Part shown: positions 18,472 through 27,604 of the stretch, piece by piece
How positions within the stretch are numbered: position 1 is the first letter of the stretch
How the letters are laid out: every line of letters starts with the position of its first letter
Origin: an uncultured Bacteroidales bacterium
Lineage (GTDB): Bacteria; Bacteroidota; Bacteroidia; Bacteroidales; F082
Assembly (NCBI GenBank): GCA_946185535.1
Contig: CAMHJX010000002.1
Location: 62,001 to 126,000 of the forward strand
DNA: 64,000 nucleotides
Direction: 5' to 3'
Notes under the pieces: model-generated
Databases searched by the model: none
What the model was told of the DNA's origin: nothing
Seen by the model: the letters and a program-made list of their open reading frames with translations, nothing else
Translations under genes and position numbers: made by a program

Positions 18472-18696
18472 ATGGAGAAGGCCTGTGAGACATTGGAGCT
18501 TTGTTTCAGCTGCAAACAGGTGGGCGAATTCACCCTGACCGTCGATAGAAACGTGACGGAATTCGAATACCTGCAGCTGGTTGACCACGTCACCGGCTTG
18601 ACCGTGGACTTGCTAAAGCAATCCACCTACGTCTTTCATGCCACAGGACAAGAACCTGATGCCCATTTCAGCATAAGGTTCAAAGTGACGGAATAA
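18472..18696 (+). pseudogene. Relic of the C-terminal region of a giant surface protein
   Basis: From the ATG at 18472 a 74-residue frame reads as a piece of a larger protein. EYLQLVDHVTGLTVDLLKQS TYVF matches, position by position, SLYLIDNLTGARYDMLANDS YVF of the 4800-residue protein (near residues 4680-4705), and the following SIRFKV matches RFYITF. It has no signal peptide and no promoter. I read it as the 3' end of a second, lost copy or neighbour of the giant gene, now separated from it by the toxin-antitoxin pair. A strong terminator follows it. Confidence 0.6.
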
Positions 18697-18719
18697 ATAG
18701 GGTATTTATCCATAAATAA

Positions 18720-18749
18720 ACGGCCATCTTACACAAGGTGGCCGTTTTT
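18720..18749 (+). terminator. Rho-independent terminator between gene relic and tsaD
   Basis: ACGGCCATCTT and AAGGTGGCCGT form an 11-bp stem (one G-T/A mismatch) around an ACAC loop, followed by TTTTT on the plus strand. It starts 24 bases after the stop of the relic and lies just past the 3' end of minus-strand tsaD, where it may act in both directions. Confidence 0.8.
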
Positions 18750-18753
18750 ATGA

Positions 18754-19776
18754 CTATTCTTTTAGGCTTTGTCTTGCATAAGGCACCAAATCCTGGCTTG
18801 CAAATTCACCTTTCAAGAACTTGAAATACCCTGCCACGGCGACCATGGCGGCGTTGTCGGTGGAATAGGAGAGGCGAGGGATGAAGACTTTCCAATGGTA
18901 TTTTTCGCCCAAGGCGAGCATGGCATCGTGCAAGCCGCTGTTGGCACTCACGCCGCCGGCGATGGCCACGGTCTTGATGCCCGTCTGCTTGCTGGCTTTC
19001 ACCAACTTGTTCATCAGGATGTCGATGATGGTCTTCTGCACCGAGGCGCAGAGGTCGGCCTTGTTTTCCTCGATGAAATTTGGGTTGAGCTTCAAATTGT
19101 CGCGAACGGTGTATAAAATACTGGTCTTCAGTCCGCTGAAGCTGTAGTCCAAGTCGGGGATTTGTGGTTTGGCGAAAGTGAAGGCGTTGGGGTTGCCTAT
19201 CTTGGACAGCTTGTCGATGACGGGACCGCCAGGGTAGGGCAGGCCGAGGATCTTGGCGGTCTTGTCGAAGGCTTCGCCAGCCGCGTCATCGATGGTCTTG
19301 CCGATGACTTCCATGTCGAAATAGTCTTTCACGACCACGATTTGGGTGTGTCCACCTGAGACGGTGAGACAGAGGAACGGGAAGTCGGGCACCTCGGTGT
19401 GCGTTTCATCGGTGGCGAAATGTACCAAAATGTGTGCGTTCATGTGGTCGATTTCAACCATGGGGATGTCCAAGGTCTGTGCGAAAGCCTTGGCAAACGA
19501 GGTTCCTACAAGCAATGAGCCTAATAGACCAGGGCCACGCGTAAAAGCGATGGCGGATAACTGATTTTTTTCTATTTTTGCAGTCTTCAAGGCTGTGTCG
19601 ATGACGGGGATGATATTCTGTTGATGGGCACGCGAAGCGAGTTCGGGAACCACACCGCCGTATTGCTCGTGAACCTTCTGACTGGCAATGACATTGGAGA
19701 GCACACGTGTGCCTTGAAGCACTGCGGCTGAGGTGTCGTCGCACGAAGATTCGATGCCTAAAATGTATTCGTTCAT
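18754..19776 (-). CDS. tsaD: tRNA N6-adenosine threonylcarbamoyltransferase TsaD
   Basis: A 340-residue protein, normal length for TsaD. It transfers the threonylcarbamoyl group to A37 of ANN-decoding tRNAs in the cytoplasm, together with TsaB and TsaE. The start MNEYILGIESSCDDTSAAVL is the standard TsaD N-terminus, so the ATG at 19776 is preferred over one 9 bases upstream. The metal-binding motif HMNAH lies near residue 110, ATP-binding glycine segments SGGHT and GEAFDK follow, and AIAGGVSANSGL is near residue 265. A -7 box (TACTTTTG on the minus strand, 19803-19796) lies 20 bases upstream. Head-to-head with the TamB-like gene. Confidence 0.97.
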   Translation of the reverse strand: MNEYILGIESSCDDTSAAVLQGTRVLSNVIASQKVHEQYGGVVPELASRAHQQNIIPVIDTALKTAKIEKNQLSAIAFTRGPGLLGSLLVGTSFAKAFAQTLDIPMVEIDHMNAHILVHFATDETHTEVPDFPFLCLTVSGGHTQIVVVKDYFDMEVIGKTIDDAAGEAFDKTAKILGLPYPGGPVIDKLSKIGNPNAFTFAKPQIPDLDYSFSGLKTSILYTVRDNLKLNPNFIEENKADLCASVQKTIIDILMNKLVKASKQTGIKTVAIAGGVSANSGLHDAMLALGEKYHWKVFIPRLSYSTDNAAMVAVAGYFKFLKGEFASQDLVPYARQSLKE

Positions 19777-19795
19777 GGGTCTCAATTTGGAGGGT

Positions 19796-19803
19796 CAAAA
19801 GTA
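19796..19803 (-). promoter_or_regulatory. -7 box of tsaD
   Basis: CAAAAGTA on the plus strand is TACTTTTG on the minus strand, 20 bases before the tsaD ATG. It overlaps the most likely translated start region of the divergent TamB-like gene. Confidence 0.5.
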
Positions 19804-19841
19804 TTAAAAAAAAGATTATCCATAGCATTTTGGTTGTGATT

Positions 19842-22800
19842 ATGGTGCTGCTGGGCATCATAGCCAGCCTTTTTATTGCTATCCAAGACCCTGTTTTCCA
19901 GAAGTTTGCCGCTCGATTTGCCAGTGGATACCTATCAGAAAAAACTGGTGGCGACATCAAAGTAGGCCGCTTGTTGATTACCCCCGATTTTACTGTCTAT
20001 TTGGATGATGTCATTGTCAAAGACTTGAACGACAATGATTTGGCTAATATTGGCTCGTTGCGGACGAAATTAGACCTTGGCGATATGCTGAATGGAGATA
20101 TCCATCTTGAAAGTGTGAGCTTGCGTGACACGAAAGCCAATCTAATCAAGTACGAGGGTGAGGATAAGTTCAATTTCGCTTTTCTTGTTGATGCTTTCAA
20201 AACCGACACTGTCGACCCCGACAAAGGACCTGCTCGCATTTTTGTCGACAAGATCGTGGTGATGAATTTGGATTTTGTGTATTGGAACCAAAACAGGGAC
20301 CGTCCGGATAAGACAGAGCGCCATTTGATGGATTATTCTCATATTGCCGTAGATGACATCAATCTTAGGGCTCGTAATCTCTCTATTTTGGGCGATTCCA
20401 TCAGTGCCCGAATCAATGCTCTCAATGGTAAGGAAATCAGTGGATTGGAGATAAAGAGTTTTGAGGTCGATGCCGTTGTCTGCTCGAAGGGTATTTATCT
20501 TGACAGGCTAAAGTCTGAACTGAACAATACCCGCATTGATGCGGATGTTCACATGCTGTACAACGACTATGCCGATATCAATAGCTTCGTTGATTCGGTC
20601 GTTTTCGACGCGACGATACGTCCTACTCAAATCTTGTTGTCCGATGTCGGCGTGTTCTCTGAAGTCATGTACAAGATGCCCGATAACCTTCGTTTTCAGG
20701 GTCGGTTTGCGGGACCCATTGAGCATTTCAGCGTCGATGATTTTAAGGCTGAATTTGGCAAGTCGACGGTCATAGAGGGCAGTTTGAGCTTGCATCCATT
20801 GGACTTTTTTGATGGGGAACATGAGATGAATATCAAACGGCTGCAGTTTACGTATGACGATTTGGCGAATTTCTATATTCCAACTTCCACCAAGACAATT
20901 CCATTGCCCGAATCGTTGCGTCCGCTGAAGACGGGTAGAGCCTCGTTGCAATACAAGGGGTCATACAACAATTTTAATTCTGAAGTCCATCTCGTGTCGG
21001 GCATTGGCAATGTCGATCTTGAAGTGTCGCGCCAGAAGACGGAAAAAGGCGACAACGTGTTCACTGGTTACATAGATGCCGAAAATGTGGATGCCGGCTT
21101 GATTGCTAATGCGCAAAAATATGTTGGCAGTCTCGATTTAAATGCAGATTTCGTTGCAAGGGTTCCCGAGAAAGGCTATGTCGACTTGACGATGAAAGGG
21201 AAAGCTAATCAAGCTGAATTGTTGGGGCATCGTATCGATGAGATTGTGCTTAACGGCGATTTGAAGGAAAACCGATTCAAGGGAGCTGTCACTGTTGATG
21301 ACAAGGTGTTAGGCCTCGACTTCAACGGATTGGTTGACTTCAACAACAAGAAATATCCCATTGCCAACTTTAAGGCGGTAATCGATCATGCCGACTTGAC
21401 CGCTTTGGAGTTGATGAAAGACGATTCCGTTTCGGAAATCAGTACGAACATCGAGGCCAATTTGAGAGGTTTCAATCTTGATGACCTTGAAGGCAAGCTC
21501 CACCTTGACAACACCGTATATCGCGATGGACGCGGTAGTTATAGTATGGATAGCTTTGATGCTTCTATCCTCAACGACAACCTCATGCAGCGCAAAATCA
21601 ACGTTACCTGCGACTTCTTCAATTTCGAGATGGCAGGCCAGATGAATTTTGCCAGTCTCATTCCTGTTTTCAACGAATTTGGAGACTCTTTTGTGCATTT
21701 TCCGATATTCCAAAAGGATCGTGACGCATTTAAGAAGTATGCCCTTACCCATGATGTCGACCAAGACTTTGTCGTCAGCCTTCTCTTGAAAGACACACAG
21801 ACGCTGAGCCGTCTTTTCATGCCTGATTTGAAGATTGCCAAAAATACCTCGGTCAATGGCACGTTCACATCGCGTTCAAGGCAGCTCAACCTTACAGCAA
21901 GGTCAAAATGCGTGGAGTTTGGAAAGTTGGCCATCAACAATGTGGAGCTAAAGAACTTCAATGGACTTGAAGCCTTTTATGGTGTGCTCTCGATAGGAGG
22001 TGTTTATTGGACCAACATCACTGCAACGGACACGACATCCATTGGTCTTGACAACTTGTCGGTTTTTACTAAGATGGACAACGACACCATAGCCACTCGC
22101 GTTAGATGGGATGATAATGACACACTCGACCACAACAAGGCCTTGATTGAGACCACGTTCCATCCTCACCTGAACGGAGGCATTTTCAATATTGGCAATG
22201 CTGAAATCATCATCAACGACTCGTTGTGGACTGTGTCGCCCAGCAATTTCATTGATATCACCGAGGGGAAAGTAAATATCTCTAACGTGATGTTCAGCCA
22301 TAACCGGCAGTCGCTGCGATTGGATGGCTTTGCACCTATGAATGAAGGTGATACGATTTCGGTACAGTTACGTGACTTTGACCTCTCCAACTTTGATGTC
22401 TTTACTATGGGTATGGGCATCAATTCCGATGGCTTTGTCACAGGCGATGCCTTGGTCAGTAGCTTGAAAGACGCTCCCATGGTCTTGGCTGACCTTAGGA
22501 TAGACCAACTAGGGCTGAACGGCGACTTGATTGGCGATACAGAGATTGAGAGTTCGTGGGACAACGAGGACAAATCCGTTGATTTGGAAGCGAACATCTA
22601 CAACGATGACCGTCGGATGCTGTATGCGTTTGGCTCGTACTATACGGCAAGAGATGAAAACAGCCTTGACTTTACAGCTGTTTTGGACTCCTTGCGGTTG
22701 TCTGCCTTGAATCCTGTTTTGGATAAGTTCGTGTCGCGGGTGCAAGGCTATGGCAACGGCATGATTGACATCAATGGTTCGTTGCAGCAGCCTGACATCA

Positions 22801-24290
22801 AAGGAAAGATAAGCATTATCGGTGGCGGCTGCAAGATTAACTATCTGAATACGTTTTACACCTTTAGTCCATCGATTTTGGTTGACAATGAGAGTATTGC
22901 GTTTGAGAACATGGTTTTGGTCGACACTTTGGGCAATAAAGCTAGGGTAGAAGGTCAAATTAGGCACGACAGGTTTAAGGACTTTTACCTCGACCTGAGG
23001 TTGTATCCGAGAGATTTCTTGTCGATGGCTACCACTAACAAGGACAACGACACCTTCTATGGCGCTGTGGTTGCCGATGGCTTGATAACTATTAAAGGCC
23101 CCTTTGATGATATCTTCCTTGGCATCAAGGCGCGAACACAGGATGGCACTGCACTCACCATTCCTCTCAACACGGCCGCAACGGTGAAAGACAATGACTT
23201 CATCATCTTTGTCTCGCCAGTGACGGATACCATCGAAGAAATGCCCGAAGAGGAAACGGCTCAGAAAAAGCAGAATTTTGCCATCGACCTTGATATTGAC
23301 GCCACTGATGTCGCTAAGTTGAAGATTATGCTTCCGGGCAATATTGGCACCATTGAGGCCCAAGGTGACGGTAATGTGAAGTTGGGTACTTCCACTACTG
23401 AAGCCCTTTCGATGTATGGCAAGTACACTATTACTTCGGGACGATTCCTGCTCACATTGATGGGCATCGTGTCGCGCAACTTCGCATTAAAGAAAGGAGG
23501 CTCCATATCGTGGACGGGCAAACCTACCGACGGTCGCATCAATGCCACGGGTGTGTATTCTGTCAAGGCTTCTTTAGCCGATTTGATGCAGGTCGACTCG
23601 ACTTCTTCGGCCAGTACTAATGTCAACGTCGAATGTCTTATCCATTTGAAGGATGCCTTGCTCAACCCGACGATTTCCTTCGGCATGAGGTTGCCTAATG
23701 CCAGCGAAGATGTCATACAAACCGTCTTTTCTGTTGTTGATACGACCAACCAAACTGTAATGGCCAACCAGGCGCTTTCTTTGTTGGTGTTTGGCAAATT
23801 TGCATACGCTGGAGGCTCGGCAGGGGCTTATCAGACGGTGAGTCTGTCCAACTTGTTCATGTCGAATTATCAGTTCGATATCTCCCAAAATATGAATATT
23901 GGCGTGAGTTATCATTATGGCGCAGATTCGTATGATGAATACCAAGTTGCCTTGCGCACCGAGCTTTTCGAAAACCGACTGACCATAGAGACTAATGTAG
24001 GCGTGATGTCGAGCAACAATCCGAATGCGGGTAGTGCATCCAATATTGTGGGCGAATTTGACTTGTATTACAAACTAAGCAAGGACGGACGACTACAAGC
24101 CCATTTCTACAACCATTCCAACTACAATACCAACTTCAACAGCTTCGCCATCGACAAGCGGGCACCCTACACGCAGGGTATAGGTCTTACCTACAGCAGG
24201 TCGTTCCCCACTTTCCGCGATTTGTTCAGGAAGAAAACCAAGCAGACGAACCAGCCGCTCATTATCAGGCATAAGAACCAGGAAAACTAG
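19842..24290 (+). CDS. TamB-like translocation and assembly module protein
   Basis: About 1482 residues from the ATG at 19842. One N-terminal hydrophobic anchor (LLGIIASLFIAIQDPVFQKF) precedes a long AsmA/TamB-type repeat body rich in alternating beta segments, and the conserved TamB (DUF490) domain occupies roughly the last 400 residues (ITSGRFLLTLMGIVSRNFAL, LLVFGKF). TamB proteins span the periplasm and are thought to work with BamA/TamA-like proteins or in lipid transport to the outer membrane. The start is uncertain: a Lys-rich stretch KSIKKKIIHS just upstream, in frame, looks like the normal positive N-region, but no ATG precedes it; an ATT or TTG start is possible. The stop TAG touches a GTG of the next gene, so the two are probably one operon. 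Confidence 0.88.
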   Translation: MVLLGIIASLFIAIQDPVFQKFAARFASGYLSEKTGGDIKVGRLLITPDFTVYLDDVIVKDLNDNDLANIGSLRTKLDLGDMLNGDIHLESVSLRDTKANLIKYEGEDKFNFAFLVDAFKTDTVDPDKGPARIFVDKIVVMNLDFVYWNQNRDRPDKTERHLMDYSHIAVDDINLRARNLSILGDSISARINALNGKEISGLEIKSFEVDAVVCSKGIYLDRLKSELNNTRIDADVHMLYNDYADINSFVDSVVFDATIRPTQILLSDVGVFSEVMYKMPDNLRFQGRFAGPIEHFSVDDFKAEFGKSTVIEGSLSLHPLDFFDGEHEMNIKRLQFTYDDLANFYIPTSTKTIPLPESLRPLKTGRASLQYKGSYNNFNSEVHLVSGIGNVDLEVSRQKTEKGDNVFTGYIDAENVDAGLIANAQKYVGSLDLNADFVARVPEKGYVDLTMKGKANQAELLGHRIDEIVLNGDLKENRFKGAVTVDDKVLGLDFNGLVDFNNKKYPIANFKAVIDHADLTALELMKDDSVSEISTNIEANLRGFNLDDLEGKLHLDNTVYRDGRGSYSMDSFDASILNDNLMQRKINVTCDFFNFEMAGQMNFASLIPVFNEFGDSFVHFPIFQKDRDAFKKYALTHDVDQDFVVSLLLKDTQTLSRLFMPDLKIAKNTSVNGTFTSRSRQLNLTARSKCVEFGKLAINNVELKNFNGLEAFYGVLSIGGVYWTNITATDTTSIGLDNLSVFTKMDNDTIATRVRWDDNDTLDHNKALIETTFHPHLNGGIFNIGNAEIIINDSLWTVSPSNFIDITEGKVNISNVMFSHNRQSLRLDGFAPMNEGDTISVQLRDFDLSNFDVFTMGMGINSDGFVTGDALVSSLKDAPMVLADLRIDQLGLNGDLIGDTEIESSWDNEDKSVDLEANIYNDDRRMLYAFGSYYTARDENSLDFTAVLDSLRLSALNPVLDKFVSRVQGYGNGMIDINGSLQQPDIKGKISIIGGGCKINYLNTFYTFSPSILVDNESIAFENMVLVDTLGNKARVEGQIRHDRFKDFYLDLRLYPRDFLSMATTNKDNDTFYGAVVADGLITIKGPFDDIFLGIKARTQDGTALTIPLNTAATVKDNDFIIFVSPVTDTIEEMPEEETAQKKQNFAIDLDIDATDVAKLKIMLPGNIGTIEAQGDGNVKLGTSTTEALSMYGKYTITSGRFLLTLMGIVSRNFALKKGGSISWTGKPTDGRINATGVYSVKASLADLMQVDSTSSASTNVNVECLIHLKDALLNPTISFGMRLPNASEDVIQTVFSVVDTTNQTVMANQALSLLVFGKFAYAGGSAGAYQTVSLSNLFMSNYQFDISQNMNIGVSYHYGADSYDEYQVALRTELFENRLTIETNVGVMSSNNPNAGSASNIVGEFDLYYKLSKDGRLQAHFYNHSNYNTNFNSFAIDKRAPYTQGIGLTYSRSFPTFRDLFRKKTKQTNQPLIIRHKNQEN

Positions 24291-24298
24291 TGATTACC

Positions 24299-27200
24299 AT
24301 GAAAAGCGCCAATTTCAAAGTCTTCCAGGCGTCGGCCGGGGCGGGAAAGACCTTTACGCTCATTAAGGAATACCTGAAACTATGTCTTGCCAATAAAGGT
24401 GCGGTAAGCAATTTCAGAAACATCCTTGCCATCACCTTCACCAATGCGGCAGCCAACGACATGAAAGCCAAGATTGTGAAGACATTGCGTGAAATCATTG
24501 ATAGTGAGAAGGTCGATCCCAAGTCTATGGAGGCCAAACTGATTGAGGAATTGGGTATCAGCGATGCAGAACTGAAAAGCAACACGCAAAGTTTGATGAC
24601 GCATATTATGCATGACTATAGTAGCTTTTGCGTGAGCACCATCGATGCCTTTGTGCAAAAACTGTCGCGAAGCTTCGCACACGATTTGGGATTGCCGAGC
24701 CAGTACTCGGTCAGCATCGATACGGATGAGGTGGCGGAGACCATTACGGAACAACTGGGTTTGAGAATCAGCGATCAAGACGATTTTTTGACGCGCCTCT
24801 TGGTCGACTTCAGTAACAATCAGTTCGACAGCCAACGTTCAACGGCCATTGAGAATCAGCTTTCCGATTTCATTGCCAAACTGATGACCGAGAAGGCTTA
24901 CCAAAAGGACGAGAACAACAAGATCAAGAACTATACCCAATACAAGCAAACCATTGACTTCCTGAATGATAAAACGAGAGGCTTTGAACGAGACATACAA
25001 GAGCATTTGGATGATTTCGGACAACTTGAGAGACAGTATGGCCTCAGAGATGAGTTTTATGCCTACGGGAAAAATGGCTTCATCTCATACATCAGGAAAC
25101 TATCGGCAAAGACATACGAGCAGTCCAGCTCTCGATTCAATGGCGTGCTTGAAAAAGGGAATTGTTTCTCAAAAGAGGGCGAAAAGCAATTGGGAAAGAG
25201 CCAGGTGGATGTCATTAATGCCGCTTTGTTGCCTGTACTTCAGGCGATGAAAGACGAAATTGAGAAAGGTTTGGGGGCATTCTTGTTCTACAAAACGCAA
25301 AGGGATTTGCTTTATCTCTATGCCCTCCGCACGCAGATTCGGATGGAGTTCGACGCTTTGGCCAACGAGGAAGAAGTGGTACACATTTCTGAGTTCAACA
25401 AACTGCTCAACACAGTGATGGGCGATTTTTCGGTTCCCTTTGTTTATGAGCGCATTGGAGAACATTTCCGTCATGTGTTTGTGGATGAGTTCCAAGACAC
25501 TTCGGTGCTGCAATGGCAGAACCTTTTGCCGCTGATAGACAACGGCTTGTCATCGGGCAATATGAGTATGGTGGTGGGCGACGGCAAACAGTCCATCTAC
25601 CGTTTCCGCAGTGGTGAGGTGGAGCAGATTGTCAACTTGCCTGAAATCTATGCCTTGCCCAAGGATGAACGCGAGGCGGCATTCCGACAGTTTGAGCAGA
25701 ATCTGAAAGACAATTTCGCTTTCAAGAATCTAGACACCAACTATCGTTCCTATGCCCAGGTTGTCGAATTCAACAATGCTTTCTTCGAGTCGGTGTTTAC
25801 CACCTTGTCATCTGATTTGCAAAAGGTGTATGTGTCAGAGAAGCCAGGCACTCATGAGATAGTTGACATTGTTCAAAAGATTAGCAAGACTGACAATGAA
25901 GGTTTGGTGCAGGTGGATCTATATGATACCGAAAACCAGCCAAATTACTGTTTTGATAGGGTAGAGGCCATCATCCGAGACCTTACCGAAACGAAAGGCT
26001 ATCAGTATTCCGACATTGCCTTGCTCACCCGAAAGTCTGAATATGGCTCTGAAATGGCCAACTACCTGAACGACAAGGGGATTCCTGTCATCTCACAAGA
26101 ATCGATTTTACTCAAGTCATCTGACAAAGTGCAGCTGATGGTGAATACCTTGCGTTATTTGCTTTATAGTGATAATGAACCGAATGTTGCCAATGTGTTG
26201 TTTTATTGGAAACTGACGCAAGAGCCCGATTTCGATGGGAATATCAGTCAAGTTTTCGGTGAGGTGAAAGCCATTGCCCAAGGGGAGACGGCAATTGAAA
26301 CCGTGATGGGTTTGGGTGAGTCAGGCTTGTTGCAAAGCGCCCTCTCCAAGGCGACTTGTCTCTATGACCTTTGTGCCAACCTGTTGCGCATCTATCATTT
26401 TGACACCATCCACGATGCCTTTTTGAACTATTTTATGGAAGAGGTCTTCAAATCGCAGTCGGGGATAAGGGAAGGCATTGCTGACTTTCTAACGTATTGG
26501 AATAAAAGGCAGGACAAACTTGCGGTGATGTCGGTGAGCGGTAATGCGGTGAAAATCATGACCATCCATAAGTCGAAGGGATTGGAGTTCCCGGTGGTCA
26601 TCTATCCCGAGGCCATCATCGACTTGGATGAGAAGTTGAATGCCAGCAAGGCGGCTGAGGAATGGCTGCGTCCCGAGGACTTGGGCTTTGAAGCCATCCC
26701 TAATTTGGATAAGGTGTTGTTTAAACTGGATTCAAAAGCCGAGAGCATGGGTGACATAGCCCCGAAATTGGTAAAGAAGGAAAAGGAAAGCAACCAGTTG
26801 GACAACCTCAATTTGCTTTATGTCGCCTTCACTCGTGCCGTGCAACGGCTTTATGTCATCGCCAAGCAAGGTAAAGCTGACAAACCCAATGTCATTCGCG
26901 ATTTCCTCAAGGATAAAAATGACCATCAAGTGCCAGATAACAATGCTTTGGTGTATCGTTTTGGCGGTCTCGACTTCATGAAACCGAAAGAAAAGGAGAA
27001 GGAAGGAAAGAAAGAACTGACGACTGAGTCTGTGGCTGGAGATTGGTTTGGAAAAATCAATGTCGATTCCAATCCGACAATAGTGTGGCAATCGAAGAGC
27101 GACAAGCTATTGCCGCGTGAATGGGGAGAGTTGGTGCATCAGATTTTGGCGAAGATTTGCACAATTAACGATATAGAGCAGGTGTTGTCACCTGTCGTCT

Positions 27201-27544
27201 CTGATGGCACTATCAATCAAGAGACCGCTGATTGGATTCGTGACAAATTCTTCCAAATGGCACAATATCCACTGATTTCGGCAGCCTTCAATTCCTCAGC
27301 CAAAGTGAAGACAGAGTGCGAGATCTTCTATCCCAAAGCAAAAGATAAGGTCATCCGTCTGGACCGTTATGCCGAACTTCCCGATGCCATCTATCTGATT
27401 GACTACAAGACGGGTCAGAAGAAAGAAGAACACCATAATCAGGTCCGTACATACGCCAATGCCTTGAGGGAAATGACTGACAAGGAGATTCGGGGATTCT
27501 TGGTGTATCTTTCCGATGGAATTATCTTAGAACAAGTGTGCTAA
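24299..27544 (+). CDS. UvrD-family helicase with C-terminal nuclease (AddA/RecB-like)
   Basis: 1081 residues from the ATG at 24299; an alternative GTG at 24290 overlaps the TamB stop. Helicase motif I is QASAGAGKTFTLIKEY at the N-terminus, motif Ia ITFTNAAANDMK, motif II VFVDEFQDTS near residue 395, motif III VVGDGKQSIYRFR, motif V MTIHKSKGLEFPVV and motif VI LLYVAFTRAVQRLYV. The C-terminal 170 residues contain LDRYAELPDAIYLIDYKTGQ, the PD-(D/E)XK nuclease core. This is the Bacteroidetes AddA-like architecture used in double-strand break resection. The usual AddB-like partner is not in the window. Confidence 0.9.
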   Translation: MKSANFKVFQASAGAGKTFTLIKEYLKLCLANKGAVSNFRNILAITFTNAAANDMKAKIVKTLREIIDSEKVDPKSMEAKLIEELGISDAELKSNTQSLMTHIMHDYSSFCVSTIDAFVQKLSRSFAHDLGLPSQYSVSIDTDEVAETITEQLGLRISDQDDFLTRLLVDFSNNQFDSQRSTAIENQLSDFIAKLMTEKAYQKDENNKIKNYTQYKQTIDFLNDKTRGFERDIQEHLDDFGQLERQYGLRDEFYAYGKNGFISYIRKLSAKTYEQSSSRFNGVLEKGNCFSKEGEKQLGKSQVDVINAALLPVLQAMKDEIEKGLGAFLFYKTQRDLLYLYALRTQIRMEFDALANEEEVVHISEFNKLLNTVMGDFSVPFVYERIGEHFRHVFVDEFQDTSVLQWQNLLPLIDNGLSSGNMSMVVGDGKQSIYRFRSGEVEQIVNLPEIYALPKDEREAAFRQFEQNLKDNFAFKNLDTNYRSYAQVVEFNNAFFESVFTTLSSDLQKVYVSEKPGTHEIVDIVQKISKTDNEGLVQVDLYDTENQPNYCFDRVEAIIRDLTETKGYQYSDIALLTRKSEYGSEMANYLNDKGIPVISQESILLKSSDKVQLMVNTLRYLLYSDNEPNVANVLFYWKLTQEPDFDGNISQVFGEVKAIAQGETAIETVMGLGESGLLQSALSKATCLYDLCANLLRIYHFDTIHDAFLNYFMEEVFKSQSGIREGIADFLTYWNKRQDKLAVMSVSGNAVKIMTIHKSKGLEFPVVIYPEAIIDLDEKLNASKAAEEWLRPEDLGFEAIPNLDKVLFKLDSKAESMGDIAPKLVKKEKESNQLDNLNLLYVAFTRAVQRLYVIAKQGKADKPNVIRDFLKDKNDHQVPDNNALVYRFGGLDFMKPKEKEKEGKKELTTESVAGDWFGKINVDSNPTIVWQSKSDKLLPREWGELVHQILAKICTINDIEQVLSPVVSDGTINQETADWIRDKFFQMAQYPLISAAFNSSAKVKTECEIFYPKAKDKVIRLDRYAELPDAIYLIDYKTGQKKEEHHNQVRTYANALREMTDKEIRGFLVYLSDGIILEQVC

Positions 27545-27568
27545 AAAAGAGCCTCCGTTTCCGAAGGC
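27545..27568 (-). terminator. Rho-independent terminator of ppdK
   Basis: On the minus strand AGAGCCTTCGGAAACGGAGG followed by CTCTTTTTT folds into a stem (AGAGCCT with AGGCTCT, one bulge) with a T-run. It starts 37 bases after the ppdK stop. Between them lies a short low-complexity run of TCAGCATT units (about 27573-27604). Confidence 0.75.
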
Positions 27569-27604
27569 TCTAATTCAGCATTTATAATTCAGCATTCAGC
27601 ATTC

